DNA of 31,914 nucleotides. It comes from Bacteroidales bacterium UBA1176. Its GTDB lineage: Bacteria > Bacteroidota > Bacteroidia > Bacteroidales > WCHB1-69. Position numbers and translations under genes: made by a program. Location of the stretch: positions 342 through 32,255 of the forward strand of contig DBYW01000037.1 of assembly GCA_002311645.1 (NCBI GenBank), read 5' to 3'. The notes below the pieces were generated by a model. It had not been told where the DNA came from. It saw nothing but the letters and a program-made list of their open reading frames with translations, and searched no databases. The number at the start of each line of letters is the position of its first letter. Within the stretch, counting starts at the first letter, position 1. This document shows positions 22,419 through 30,963 of the stretch, piece by piece.

Positions 22419-24887
22419 TTAGCGCAAAACCGCACCGACCTCACGCTCGTATGCGGCAACCAGCTTGTTCATCACTTTGTTGATTTCCTCGTCCGTCAGT
22501 GTCTTGTCCGCATGTTGCAGCATAAAGTTCAAAGCGTATGACTTCTTCCCCGGGAGGATTTTGCCCCCTTCGTACACATCGAACAGGGAGATATTTTTCA
22601 CCAACTTGGAACCATACTTGTAGCCAATTTTCTCCAACGTGTCGTATGAAACACTTTGGTCGACCACCAGCGCCAAGTCGCGGCGCACAACCGGATACAC
22701 AGCGATAGGCGTGTAACGGACCTCTCGACCCGTCACGACACCCGCGACAGTCTCGGCTTTGACCTCCGCGTAATACACAGGTTTTTTCAAGCCGAAAGTC
22801 TTGAGCACCAACGGACTTACTTGCCCGATAACAGCCACGGGAACACCATCCTTGCAATACGTGAGGTGGTCGATGAACATCGCTTGCACATCGTCGGTAA
22901 TGACGCTCAACTCATTCACGGGGAAATTCACTCGCACAAGCAAATTCTCAACCATATTGCGAAGATAGAAGAAATCCAGATCCTTAGCCGTGTGGTTCCA
23001 GGAGTCTTCACCATCCTTGCCCGTAACCACCAAAGCCAGTTCTTGGCGCTCTTGATAGCGTTGCACAACATCGTCGCCACGCTGCGTGGCAGTGTTCAAG
23101 TGATAGGTCTTGCCGAATTCGAAAAGACGCAAGTTGGCATTCTTGTTGTTAACATTGCGCTCCACACATTCCAGACAAGAGAACAGAAGCGTCTGGCGTA
23201 ACACATTGAGTTCATTGCTCAGGGGATTGAGCAACTTGACCGTCTCGTTTTCATTGACAAAGTCAAACTGCTGGGCATAATCGAACTTGGTGAGCGAGTT
23301 GTTCATCACCTCATAAAAACCATTGTCGGCCAAATAGAGGGATATTTTTTGCTGTATTTGGTGGAATTCATCGACCTCCACCCTGTTGTCGAGTTTATAG
23401 GTCAGCACATCCGGAACTTCAATATTGTTGTAACCATAGATGCGGAGAATCTCTTCAATAAGGTCAATGGGACGCGTCACGTCGGCTTTGTTAAGCGGCA
23501 CTTTCACCGAGAGCTGTTCCTCACTCAAGGAATGAACTTCCATGCCGAGCATGAGCAATATCTTGGAGACAGCCTGTTTCTCAATTTCCTTGCCGGCCAC
23601 CTCATTGACGTGGCGGTAGTCGAGAGTGATTTGCACAGGCTCAATCTTGACAGGATAGTAATCCATGATTTCAGAAATCACAGATGCACCCGCGAGTTCC
23701 GCGATGAGTTCGGCGGCGCGCTTGATGGCATATACCGTGATGCTGGGGTCGCAACCGCGCTCGTAGCGGAAAGAGGCGTCCGTCTTAAGACCATGACGCT
23801 TGGCGGTTTTCCGTATGGAGACAGGATTGAAATAGGCACTTTCAAGGAAGAGGCGCGTCGTGTATTGCGTAACGCCCGACTTGAGGCCTCCGTAGACACC
23901 GGCGATGCACATTCCCTCCTCCTCATTGCAGATCATCAAATCCTCGGCACTGAGCTTGACTTCATTGCCATCGAGCGTGACAAACGGCGTGCCTTCCGGC
24001 AGATTTTTGACAATCACATGGTTGCCCTTGATCTGGTCCGCATCGAAAGCATGCATGGGCTGCCCGACTTCGAGCATGATGTATTGCGTCACGTCCACCA
24101 CATTGTTGATGGGACGAATGCCCACAGAGCGCAACTTGGTTTGCAGCCACTCCGGAGAGTCTGCGACCTTGACGTTATCCAGCAACAAACCCGTATAGCG
24201 AGGGCATGCCTGACGGTTCTCGACCGTGACGCTGACACGCATCTTAGGATTGGCAATGGGCTTCAGTTCCGATGCCGTGGGCAGGATGAGCGGAGAACAG
24301 GAGACACCGTTCTGGTTGAGGGCGGCATATAAGTCGCGAGCCACCCCCACATGGGATATGGCATCACAACGGTTGGGGGTAAGGCCAATCTCGAAGATGG
24401 TGTCCGATTCCACGTGAAAATACTCGCTGGCCGGAGTACCCGGTACAGCCTCAGGGTCAAGAACCATGATGCCGTCGTGCGAGGATCCCAGGCCGATCTC
24501 GTCCTCTGCACAGATCATGCCTTCGGAGGGTTCGCCGCGCAACTTGGATTTCTTGATGGTAAAGGATTCATCTCCAGAGTAGAGTGTGGTACCAATCGTG
24601 GCCACCACAACCTTCTGGCCTGCCGCCACGTTGGGAGCACCGCAGACGATATGCAACGGTTCCTCGCCACCCACATTCACAGTAGTGACGTGCAGATGGT
24701 CGGAGTTTGGGTGTGCCTCGCAGGTGAGCACCTCACCAATGACCAAGCCTTTCAAGCCGCCGCGCACAGTCTCAAAAGTCTCCATGCCCTCGACCTCCAA
24801 GCCGCAGTTGGTCAGATACACGCCCGTTTCCTGGGCAGACAAGTTGAAAGGCAGCAGTTCCTTCAGCCAATTATAAGAAATCTTCAT
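22419..24887 (-). CDS. pheT: Phenylalanine--tRNA ligase beta subunit
   Basis: 822 residues, full family length. With PheS it charges tRNA-Phe. In order: start MKISYNWLKELLPF, tRNA-binding EMAP-type domain ~45-150 (CEAHPNSDHLHVTTVNVG), B3/B4 editing region, B5 DNA-binding-like domain (DVTRPIDLIEEILRIYGYNN), a catalytic-like core, and the C-terminal ferredoxin-fold anticodon domain (YPVVRRDLALVVDQ to the end). pheS is not in the window. A -7 box at 24949-24956 is suitably placed upstream. The gene heads the pheT-ribF-topA group. Confidence 0.97.
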   Translation of the reverse strand: MKISYNWLKELLPFNLSAQETGVYLTNCGLEVEGMETFETVRGGLKGLVIGEVLTCEAHPNSDHLHVTTVNVGGEEPLHIVCGAPNVAAGQKVVVATIGTTLYSGDESFTIKKSKLRGEPSEGMICAEDEIGLGSSHDGIMVLDPEAVPGTPASEYFHVESDTIFEIGLTPNRCDAISHVGVARDLYAALNQNGVSCSPLILPTASELKPIANPKMRVSVTVENRQACPRYTGLLLDNVKVADSPEWLQTKLRSVGIRPINNVVDVTQYIMLEVGQPMHAFDADQIKGNHVIVKNLPEGTPFVTLDGNEVKLSAEDLMICNEEEGMCIAGVYGGLKSGVTQYTTRLFLESAYFNPVSIRKTAKRHGLKTDASFRYERGCDPSITVYAIKRAAELIAELAGASVISEIMDYYPVKIEPVQITLDYRHVNEVAGKEIEKQAVSKILLMLGMEVHSLSEEQLSVKVPLNKADVTRPIDLIEEILRIYGYNNIEVPDVLTYKLDNRVEVDEFHQIQQKISLYLADNGFYEVMNNSLTKFDYAQQFDFVNENETVKLLNPLSNELNVLRQTLLFSCLECVERNVNNKNANLRLFEFGKTYHLNTATQRGDDVVQRYQERQELALVVTGKDGEDSWNHTAKDLDFFYLRNMVENLLVRVNFPVNELSVITDDVQAMFIDHLTYCKDGVPVAVIGQVSPLVLKTFGLKKPVYYAEVKAETVAGVVTGREVRYTPIAVYPVVRRDLALVVDQSVSYDTLEKIGYKYGSKLVKNISLFDVYEGGKILPGKKSYALNFMLQHADKTLTDEEINKVMNKLVAAYEREVGAVLR

Positions 24888-24948
24888 ATCAGTTAATTAT
24901 TGAATATTAATTAGTTACAATAAAAACACACCCGATTTTTCGAGCGTG

Positions 24949-24956
24949 CAAATATA
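24949..24956 (-). promoter_or_regulatory. Probable pheT promoter, -7 box
   Basis: On the minus strand the box reads TATATTTG, a TAnnTTTG match, with an AT-rich upstream flank. It gives a leader of about 55 bases before pheT. The gap 24888-24998 holds nothing else recognisable. Confidence 0.5.
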
Positions 24957-24998
24957 ATATATATAATAATATGGTGGGAAAATGGATTTTGAAATTTT

Positions 24999-25241
24999 TC
25001 AAGGCACAGGGTCGTAACCGCTGCCCCCCCATGGGTTGCAAGACAATATGCGCTTGAGGGTCAGCCAACTGCCTTTGAACGGCCCATATTTCCGGATAGC
25101 CTCCAGGCCATAGTTAGAGCAAGTGGGCGTATAACGGCAGGAGCGTCCAATCAAAGGGGAAAGCGTCACTTGATAGAGCTTGATAATGCCTATCAAAATG
25201 GTTGACAATGCTTTACAAAACAAATTCCATACTTTTTTCAT
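24999..25241 (-). CDS. yidD: Membrane protein insertion efficiency factor YidD
   Basis: 80 residues. The family pattern is complete: amphipathic start (LIGIIKLYQVTLSPLIG), then CRYTPTCSNYGLEAI, GPFKGSWLTLKRILSCNPW and GGSGYDPVP. It assists YidC-dependent insertion of inner-membrane proteins. Its ATG overlaps the rnpA stop by 4 bp, the widely conserved rnpA-yidD pairing. yidC and rpmH, often adjacent in other bacteria, are absent here. Confidence 0.95.
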   Translation of the reverse strand: MKKVWNLFCKALSTILIGIIKLYQVTLSPLIGRSCRYTPTCSNYGLEAIRKYGPFKGSWLTLKRILSCNPWGGSGYDPVP

Positions 25242-25633
25242 GACTGCACCCGAGGATATTGCTGCGACAACTGTTGGAAAACACGTCCGCCAGCCTTATA
25301 TACAGCTTGATAATCAAGCAATTCAACCCCAACATAAATCCAGCACATCTGCAAAGTGCATTGCTCGTCGGCGGGCATGAGGTGTTTCTGCAGGCGGAAG
25401 GACTCACGCATCAGGCGTTTGACCCGATTGCGGTCAACAGCATGTTTGAAACGACGTTTGGAAACGACAAACGCCACCTGCACCGAGGCTTCGCTTTTGG
25501 GTACAAAACGATAATAGCACTTGAGGGGGAACGCACTGCAAGAGCGACGTTCCTCAAGGATTTCCTGGATTGTCGAGGAGGATTTGATGCGTTCCGTCCG
25601 ATAAAAGCGGAAATTAGCGACGGCGGATGGCAT
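25238..25633 (-). CDS. rnpA: Ribonuclease P protein component
   Basis: 131 residues from the ATG at 25633 (MPSAVANFRFYRTERIK); the open frame extends upstream but there only shadows hemD. Protein subunit of RNase P, which matures tRNA 5' ends. The RNR signature is KHAVDRNRVKRLMRESFR, preceded by VAFVVSKRRF. The chosen start overlaps the end of hemD by 20 bp, and the stop overlaps yidD by 4 bp, so hemD-rnpA-yidD is one translationally linked block. Confidence 0.92.
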   Translation of the reverse strand: MPSAVANFRFYRTERIKSSSTIQEILEERRSCSAFPLKCYYRFVPKSEASVQVAFVVSKRRFKHAVDRNRVKRLMRESFRLQKHLMPADEQCTLQMCWIYVGVELLDYQAVYKAGGRVFQQLSQQYPRVQS

Positions 25634-26378
25634 ACTCTTTGAGGAAGGCATCAATGGCATGGGTGATGGAAGGGAACTCCTTGGTGGGAGCCACCACATG
25701 GGCTTTCCAGCCTGCTGCCTCGATAGCTTTGACGGAAGTGGTGCCCAGCGCGCCAAATGCGACCTCGCCCTGTTGGAAATCAGGGTAATTGACTTGCAGC
25801 GACTTCACCCCGTTAGGACTGAAAAAGATGATCATGTCATACTTGGTGATGTCGATGTTGGCCTTCAAATCGGCGGGCGATGTGACGAAAACCATGGCGG
25901 GATCATATTTTATTCCCTTTTCGTCCAAGAAATTGATCAATTGCTGATTGACACCATCTTGACCGCAAGGGATCAGCATATTGAGGTCTTTGTTCTTCAA
26001 GAGAAGTTCATGCAAACTCTCGGGCATGCTGTCCTTGGCCGCAAAAATCTTGCGCTTACGGTACTGGATGTACTTCTGCAGATAGAAGGCCACAGCCTCC
26101 GTCGTGCAGAAATACTTCATAGATTCCGGCATGTTGAGACGCATCGACGTACACAAGTTGAAGAAATGGTCGATCGTGGTCTTGCTTGAAAATATAATAG
26201 CCTGATGATCCAGAATGTTAACCTTGCTCTTCCGGAACTCGATGGCAGTAACGCTCTCAATCTTGAAAAACTTGTAGAAATCAATATTGATACTGTACTT
26301 GCGTTTCAGCTCGGCATAAGGTGACTTTTCGAAGTCCGCAGGCTCGTTTTGGGATATCAGAATGTTTTTTATCTTCAT
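25614..26378 (-). CDS. hemD: Uroporphyrinogen-III synthase-like protein
   Basis: 254 residues. The family, which cyclises hydroxymethylbilane in tetrapyrrole synthesis, is weakly conserved. Supporting signs are the two-lobed Rossmann-like pattern, AIIFSSKTTIDHFF (first lobe), MIIFFSPNGVKSL (second lobe, with the typical SPNGV-x-S), and GALGTTSVKAIEAAGW near the end, a strong HemD signature. The placement next to a DUF4271 gene and rnpA is in keeping with Bacteroidetes gene order. An alternative reading is a HemD-fold protein that no longer makes heme precursors, since no other heme gene is in the window. Confidence 0.82.
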   Translation of the reverse strand: MKIKNILISQNEPADFEKSPYAELKRKYSINIDFYKFFKIESVTAIEFRKSKVNILDHQAIIFSSKTTIDHFFNLCTSMRLNMPESMKYFCTTEAVAFYLQKYIQYRKRKIFAAKDSMPESLHELLLKNKDLNMLIPCGQDGVNQQLINFLDEKGIKYDPAMVFVTSPADLKANIDITKYDMIIFFSPNGVKSLQVNYPDFQQGEVAFGALGTTSVKAIEAAGWKAHVVAPTKEFPSITHAIDAFLKEYAIRRR

Positions 26379-26426
26379 TTCTGCACTTTTTTAAGAGAGG
26401 AAATCATCCTCGTATATATCTGTTTT

Positions 26427-27122
26427 CTAAATCATTACCGTCAATTTTGCCAACAGCAGGTACGGTAAAATTTCGAGGGTGCAAAAATAGATAAAAAAAT
26501 TAAACAAATTTATCTTCCCCGGATTTATTTTCATCAATTTATATAGAAAGATAACAAAAAGTATCAGAAAAACAGAGATATAGACGTAAAAAAAAGCGAA
26601 AACGCCCGTAAAAACAACGACAACGAGGAACGGGAACATCAAGACAGCAGCGTCAGTTATAAAGATGAACTTGTACAGATTCATCGGATATAGCTCCTTG
26701 GGGTGTTCGAACAGGGTGACATAGATGAAATTCCCGAGAAATTTGAGCCAATATAGCACCATTATAGCCCCGAACAGGATGGCAAAAAGCAGCGGTACAG
26801 AGCATTTCATCGCAAACACATTGTGATAATGACGAGCCACTACCATAAGACCGAGGGCAAACACCATGACATCGAACAACAATGTGAAGAGGAAGAATCT
26901 CTCCTGCAGGATCTTGCCTTCACGCAACATCAACGAAAAATGCCGTGCTGAGTACAGCGATCTGAAAAGCAGGAATATTTTACGACGAAAGTGGATGACT
27001 ATAAGCGTGAAGAGGAACAGCGCAGCGCAAAGCAGAATAGTCGGCCACGGGTCAAGAGGGGGCACCTTGTCTACATTAAACCCACCTGCTGCCAGTTGAT
27101 GTTGTGTGAAGATTTCCAGCAA
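26427..27122 (-). CDS. DUF4271 multi-pass membrane protein, TTG start
   Basis: 231 residues with about six membrane segments (for example WPTILLCAALFLFTLIVI, FALGLMVVA and FLVVVVFTGVFAFFYVYI). It matches the DUF4271 pattern of Bacteroidetes inner-membrane proteins encoded near hemD and rnpA; function unknown. No in-frame ATG lies between the upstream stop and the first membrane segment, and the first internal Met is near residue 65, so a TTG at 27122 is the likely start, 8 bp after the end of the T9SS-sorted gene. Translational coupling with that gene is probable. Confidence 0.8.
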   Translation of the reverse strand: MLEIFTQHQLAAGGFNVDKVPPLDPWPTILLCAALFLFTLIVIHFRRKIFLLFRSLYSARHFSLMLREGKILQERFFLFTLLFDVMVFALGLMVVARHYHNVFAMKCSVPLLFAILFGAIMVLYWLKFLGNFIYVTLFEHPKELYPMNLYKFIFITDAAVLMFPFLVVVVFTGVFAFFYVYISVFLILFVIFLYKLMKINPGKINLFNFFIYFCTLEILPYLLLAKLTVMI

Positions 27123-27130
27123 GGCGCATC

Positions 27131-27859
27131 TTATTTAACCACGAGTTTCTTGGTCAGCAACATTTTGCCACTCTTATCTTCCACGCCGTAGAAATAGACA
27201 CCATTGCGGAAAGAGGTGAGGTCAACGTACATCTTGCCGTTTTCAGAGAGGGGCTGAGAATAGATGGTAGCACCCGTAAGATTCTTGATAACCAGATTAT
27301 TATCTCTAGCAAGTGAAGCATCGAATTCGACATTCACGCCGGAAGTGGCCGGATTAGGATATGCACGTATCGACTCGAGGCTGGAAACAACATCAATGCC
27401 CGTCGGGCTGTAATACTGCACATAAAAGACCATCTGGTCGGAGGGAACACTGTCGTTCGTAAAGGCAAAACCCGCTGTGGTCACACCCGAGGCATTGGGC
27501 GTAAACGTGAAATGCAACACCCTCGCGTCTGAGACATCCACAGACTCGTTCGCCGCCAAAGAAATGGCTATTGGCGTGGAAAGGTCGCTCACACAGGTCT
27601 CAAAAATACAGAACTGCAGGCTATGGCCGTCTGCAATATCCTGACTGATTGCCTGCACATGACCATGATAAGATTCTGACGACTCATTGGCATAAGCTAT
27701 GACTGGACGCAGAATGTCCCTTCCAAAGTCATCACTCGTATAGGCATATCGAATTGTATCCCCATTCCCAACAGCTTCACCTTGGTAATAAAGGTGCAGT
27801 TGCTGTGCAGAAGCAGCCAGGGATAAGAATATCAAAATGAGTGTAAAAAGTCTTTTCAT
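27131..27859 (-). CDS. Small T9SS type A sorting-domain protein
   Basis: 242 residues. Signal peptide MKRLFTLILIFLSLAASA, a beta-rich middle region (~20-155) with no recognisable enzyme motif, and a C-terminal sorting domain from about 163: RAYPNPATSGVNVEF, LVIKNLTGATIYSQPL, FRNGVYFYGVEDKSGKMLLT, KKLVVK. This is the standard type A signal for secretion through the type IX system of Bacteroidetes. The middle may be an adhesin or a ligand-binding beta-sandwich; this is not determinable. A -7 box at 27881-27888 gives it its own promoter. DUF4271-hemD-rnpA-yidD follow closely. Confidence 0.88.
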   Translation of the reverse strand: MKRLFTLILIFLSLAASAQQLHLYYQGEAVGNGDTIRYAYTSDDFGRDILRPVIAYANESSESYHGHVQAISQDIADGHSLQFCIFETCVSDLSTPIAISLAANESVDVSDARVLHFTFTPNASGVTTAGFAFTNDSVPSDQMVFYVQYYSPTGIDVVSSLESIRAYPNPATSGVNVEFDASLARDNNLVIKNLTGATIYSQPLSENGKMYVDLTSFRNGVYFYGVEDKSGKMLLTKKLVVK

Positions 27860-27880
27860 AATCGCGTGTTTTTAATGGTG

Positions 27881-27888
27881 CAAAAATA
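27881..27888 (-). promoter_or_regulatory. Probable promoter of the T9SS-sorted gene, -7 box
   Basis: On the minus strand TATTTTTG matches TAnnTTTG, about 21 bp upstream of the ATG at 27859. The rest of the gap to 27981 is very A/T-rich with GTTTAAAC at its centre; it may also end the upstream rluA-like transcript, but no firm terminator stem is visible. Confidence 0.5.
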
Positions 27889-27981
27889 CTAAAAAAACAT
27901 TTTCATGGATTACAGAAAAAATAAAAAGTTTAAACGTTTTTTTTCAACTAGAAAAAAGACATGATGGCAAAGAACAATCCC

Positions 27982-28701
27982 TCACAGAAGGTTTTCGCCT
28001 TGCAGAATCTTCTCAAACAACGGGTTGAAAGGCGGCGCCTCCACGTCCACAATGATGTGGGAGACCGGGTGCTCAAACCGCAGCCGACGGGCGTGCAAGC
28101 ATATCGAGCCGTCCTCGTTGGAACGCTTTGCCCCGTACTTGAGGTCACCCTTGATAGGGCATCCGATATGGGAAAGCTGCGCCCGAATCTGATGATGACG
28201 GCCGGTCAACAGCTTAACTTCCAGCATACTATATCGCTCCGTCTTAACCAACACTTTATATTCAAGTTCTGCCCTTTGCGTGCCTTCCTTTTCCTCATCA
28301 TAGACAAAGGTCCGATTCTTGGCCTCATTCTTGACGAGCCAGTTCACCAGTCTGTTTTCAATCTGTTCAGGACATCCTTCCACGATAGCCCAATATATCT
28401 TGTCGATATTGCGCTGCTTGACGACCTCTATCATCCGGGAGAGCGCCTTGGAGGTCTTGGTGAGGATGACGGCACCGCTGACGGGTCGGTCAATGCGATG
28501 CACAAGTCCGCAGAAGACGTTGCCCGTCTTCTGTTTCTTCACCCGGATGTAGTCACGGGCCATGTCCTGCAACGATTTGTCCCCCGTCACGTCATACTGC
28601 ACAGGTTCCTTGGCCTGTTTGTTGACGATGAGGAGGTGGTTATCCTCGTACAGGACGCGATCTTCCGTGAGGACAGGACCATCAATATTGTTCGGATTCA
28701 T
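27982..28701 (-). CDS. RluA-family RNA pseudouridine synthase
   Basis: 239 residues from the ATG at 28701 (MNPNNIDGPV). Converts uridine to pseudouridine in structured RNA. The catalytic motif HRIDRPVSGAVILTKTSKA places the active Asp at 71; GRHHQIRAQLSHIGCPIKGD is the second family motif. It has no N-terminal S4 domain, so it belongs with the shorter RluA/RluC-like enzymes; the target base (rRNA or tRNA) cannot be told. The start overlaps the end of panB by 20 bp, so the two are co-transcribed from the panB promoter. Confidence 0.9.
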   Translation of the reverse strand: MNPNNIDGPVLTEDRVLYEDNHLLIVNKQAKEPVQYDVTGDKSLQDMARDYIRVKKQKTGNVFCGLVHRIDRPVSGAVILTKTSKALSRMIEVVKQRNIDKIYWAIVEGCPEQIENRLVNWLVKNEAKNRTFVYDEEKEGTQRAELEYKVLVKTERYSMLEVKLLTGRHHQIRAQLSHIGCPIKGDLKYGAKRSNEDGSICLHARRLRFEHPVSHIIVDVEAPPFNPLFEKILQGENLL

Positions 28702-29503
28702 TGGGAAAATCGCAGTTTTTGACGTCATCAATATAATGTTCGATGGCACCCACAATCTCCTCGCTGAGATTCAGATAGCGACGCAGGAAGCGTGGAGTGA
28801 ACTGCTGGGTGATGCCCATCATGTCGTGGAAAACGAGCACCTGCCCGCTGGTGGCGCCGCCGGCACCGATACCGATGGTGGGGATGTGCAATGTCTCCGT
28901 CACTTTTTCGGCCAGTGTCGCGGGAATTTTTTCCAGCACGAGGGAGAAGCAGCCGTGCTCTTCCAACAGTTTGGCGTTTTCTAACAACTGATTTGCCTCC
29001 TCCTCTGTGGTGGCGCGCACGGCGTATGTACCGAATTTGTTGATGGACTGAGGGGTCAAGCCAAGGTGCCCCATCACGGGAATGCCCGCGCTGAGGATGC
29101 GGTCAACAGATTCGATAATCTCCTCACCGCCCTCTAACTTGATGGCATCTGCACCCGACTCCTTCATGATGCGGATGGCGGAGCTCAGCGCCATCTTGGA
29201 GTTGCCCTGATAGGTGCCGAAAGGCATATCCACCACCACGAGCGCGCGCTTGACGGCACGCACCACCGAAGAGGCGTGGTATATCATTTCATCGAGTGTG
29301 ATCGGCAAGGTGGTCTTGTAACCCGCCATCACGTTGGCGGCGGAGTCGCCCACTAACACCACATCGATTTTGGCCATATCCAACAACGTGGCAATGGAAT
29401 AGTCGTACGCTGTGAGCATCGCTATACGCTCACCTTCATTGCGCATTCGCTGCAACGTATTGGTAGTTATCTTGTTAACATTGCTTGAGAGATATTGTGA
29501 CAT
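28682..29503 (-). CDS. panB: 3-methyl-2-oxobutanoate hydroxymethyltransferase
   Basis: 273 residues from the ATG at 29503; an upstream ATG would lie inside the promoter box. First step of pantothenate (CoA) synthesis: ketoisovalerate plus methylene-tetrahydrofolate gives ketopantoate. Motifs: MLTAYDY (29-35), VGDSAANVMAGY (51-62, metal-binding Asp), KLEGG, GHLGLTPQS and GIGAGG. Length and motifs are normal for PanB. No other pan gene is nearby. The downstream rluA-like gene overlaps it by 20 bp. Confidence 0.96.
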   Translation of the reverse strand: MSQYLSSNVNKITTNTLQRMRNEGERIAMLTAYDYSIATLLDMAKIDVVLVGDSAANVMAGYKTTLPITLDEMIYHASSVVRAVKRALVVVDMPFGTYQGNSKMALSSAIRIMKESGADAIKLEGGEEIIESVDRILSAGIPVMGHLGLTPQSINKFGTYAVRATTEEEANQLLENAKLLEEHGCFSLVLEKIPATLAEKVTETLHIPTIGIGAGGATSGQVLVFHDMMGITQQFTPRFLRRYLNLSEEIVGAIEHYIDDVKNCDFPNESEQY

Positions 29504-29521
29504 AGTTGTGTTTTTAGGTCG

Positions 29522-29529
29522 CAAAAGTA
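29522..29529 (-). promoter_or_regulatory. Probable panB promoter, -7 box
   Basis: On the minus strand TACTTTTG matches TAnnTTTG and lies 18 bp upstream of the chosen panB ATG. It is the same octamer as in the pfkA promoter. Its place supports the shorter panB start. Confidence 0.6.
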
Positions 29530-29566
29530 GAAAAAAATCATTTTATTCGCCGATTTGGCATCATTT

Positions 29567-30271
29567 TTATGAAAGCATCAGCACCACCCTATAGCACACC
29601 CACCCCGTATAGGCTAAAAACAACAATGCCCACAGAACGGCGGGCAGACCCGTCAGCTTGGCCAGATTGGTGGCATCGCCGGCCTTGTCGCCATCGCGCA
29701 AAGCCAACACCACAATGGTAATCGACGACGTGACAGACTCGGCCAGCACCACGGCAGCGTAAAATAGAGCGGCATAATGCAAGTGAGAAGCATTTCCATA
29801 ATACAACAGGACACCGTTAACAGCACAAAACAGCACCACCCACAACACCCCGTACCAGTTGCGTATCCAGAAGAGCAGCATCAGCACAAAGAGCATCGAC
29901 AAGCCAATCACCAGCCCTTTCTCGGCATCCTGGCCGATCAGGTAGAAGGCCAACCATGCCACCGATGCGGCAAATGGATAGCCCGCCAATGATACTAAAA
30001 ACGCCCCGACCTTCGAGTCCGACTTGGTAGTGGTCGTGCCCGACGTGTCATTGAACAGCTCTATTCTTTCCACACTGCCGCCTGTCAGCAATGCCATCAA
30101 CGCATGCCCAAACTCATGCAGGGCCGTGTTGATGATGTTGAAGAACTTGCCCGCCACAGGTATGCGCGGCAGAAGAAAACCCAATGCGAAAAAGAGTATC
30201 AACATCCAGTTGGACTTGACAAAATCCAACACCATCGTTGTGTCAATATGGGATACAAGAAGAGAACTCAT
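29567..30271 (-). CDS. M50-like membrane metalloprotease
   Basis: 234 residues with about six membrane helices. The zinc motif HEFGH (52-56) sits at the end of the second hydrophobic segment (NTALHEFGHALMALLTGG), as in M50B-like integral-membrane peptidases. The usual late Asp-containing metal motif (NxxPxxxxDG) is not evident: the C-terminal part has ALRDGDKAGD in a loop instead. It may cleave membrane substrates, or have lost activity. It follows the repeat protein at 30290 by 18 bp, and panB has its own promoter downstream. ATG at 30235 is an alternative start. Confidence 0.8.
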   Translation of the reverse strand: MSSLLVSHIDTTMVLDFVKSNWMLILFFALGFLLPRIPVAGKFFNIINTALHEFGHALMALLTGGSVERIELFNDTSGTTTTKSDSKVGAFLVSLAGYPFAASVAWLAFYLIGQDAEKGLVIGLSMLFVLMLLFWIRNWYGVLWVVLFCAVNGVLLYYGNASHLHYAALFYAAVVLAESVTSSITIVVLALRDGDKAGDATNLAKLTGLPAVLWALLFLAYTGWVCYRVVLMLS

Positions 30272-30289
30272 TCTTATAACAAAAGCCTA

Positions 30290-30709
30290 TCAGCTTCTTC
30301 TGAACTTGTGGATGTCGGAGGAGTCCCATGACTGATGCATCAGAATTTGCTGTATTTCATTGATAATCAACACAAACAATTTCAAATCCCTGTCGGCAAA
30401 CCATTTCATGGCCGGCACGTTTTTGCGGCAGGCCGCTGCAAACATCAGCAAGAAATCACAATGATACTTCTGAAGCCACTCTATCGCCTCGGGCTCGTCG
30501 TCGATGGCATTGCTGAGCACCGCGAACTCGGGGTATCCGTTGTCGAGCAGCCATTGCATTGCCGCCACGTTGGAATGGATGCCCTGTGCCAACGCCTCCA
30601 ATTCCGGGAAGCCGTTCTGCATCAGGAACTCGCTGAATTTCTTGTCCCCTTTCAGGCTCATATAGAAAGCAAGCAATATTTTGGTATCGTAATCGGTGAG
30701 GCAATGCAT
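30290..30709 (-). CDS. Small helical-repeat protein, ankyrin-like
   Basis: 139 residues, no signal peptide. Residues ~33-125 show repeats of about 25-32 residues with a shared pattern: GFPELEALAQGIHSNVAAMQ, then GYPEFAVLSNAIDDEPEAIE, then HCDFLLMFAAACRKNVPAMK, then DLKLFVLIINEIQ. Each repeat has a pair of short helices and a turn, like degenerate ankyrin or similar solenoid repeats that bind proteins. The function is unknown. It lies 18 bp upstream of the M50-like protease in the same direction, so a partner role is possible. Its upstream gap is made of simple repeats with no promoter box. Confidence 0.7.
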   Translation of the reverse strand: MHCLTDYDTKILLAFYMSLKGDKKFSEFLMQNGFPELEALAQGIHSNVAAMQWLLDNGYPEFAVLSNAIDDEPEAIEWLQKYHCDFLLMFAAACRKNVPAMKWFADRDLKLFVLIINEIQQILMHQSWDSSDIHKFRRS

Positions 30710-30720
30710 AAAGAGGGAGT

Positions 30721-30768
30721 AAGAAGTTAAGAAATTAAGAAGTTAAGAAATTAAGAAACTAAGAAATT
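30721..30768. repeat. Six tandem 8-bp units, AAGAARTT type
   Basis: AAGAAGTT, AAGAAATT, AAGAAGTT, AAGAAATT, AAGAAACT, AAGAAATT follow each other without gaps. They lie just upstream of the repeat-protein gene (minus strand). Copy number could vary by slippage. Confidence 0.85.
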
Positions 30769-30841
30769 AACTTGGAGTGCAATTAATTTGTTAAGCTACA
30801 GATGGGAAGGACATCGCCAACAGCTAACAACTAATAACCCA

Positions 30842-30963
30842 AGTTCATAGTCATAGTCATAGTTCATAGCCCCAGAACCAACATCCAATAGCCCAAGCTC
30901 ATAGTCATAGCCATCGTCCAAAAACCAAAAACCAACATCCAACATCCAACATCCAACATCCAA
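30842..30963. repeat. Mixed short tandem repeats (TCATAG and CATCCAA)
   Basis: TCATAG occurs three times in tandem at 30845-30862, once at 30864-30869 and twice at 30899-30910. CATCCAA occurs four times in tandem at 30936-30963. The gap 30710-30969 between glnS and the repeat-protein gene holds these repeats and no gene, RNA or clear promoter. Confidence 0.85.

Noticed and set aside
23349..24332. Long open frame on the + strand (327 codons)
   Set aside because: Antisense to pheT, whose domains are complete across this stretch; no promoter or motif.
24999..25633. Replication origin region, because rnpA and yidD are often near oriC
   Set aside because: No rpmH, dnaA, dnaN or DnaA-box cluster is visible; in Bacteroidetes this pair can lie elsewhere.
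30721..30963. Possible CRISPR-like array
   Set aside because: Units are 6-8 bp without spacers and no cas genes are present; these are simple tandem repeats.
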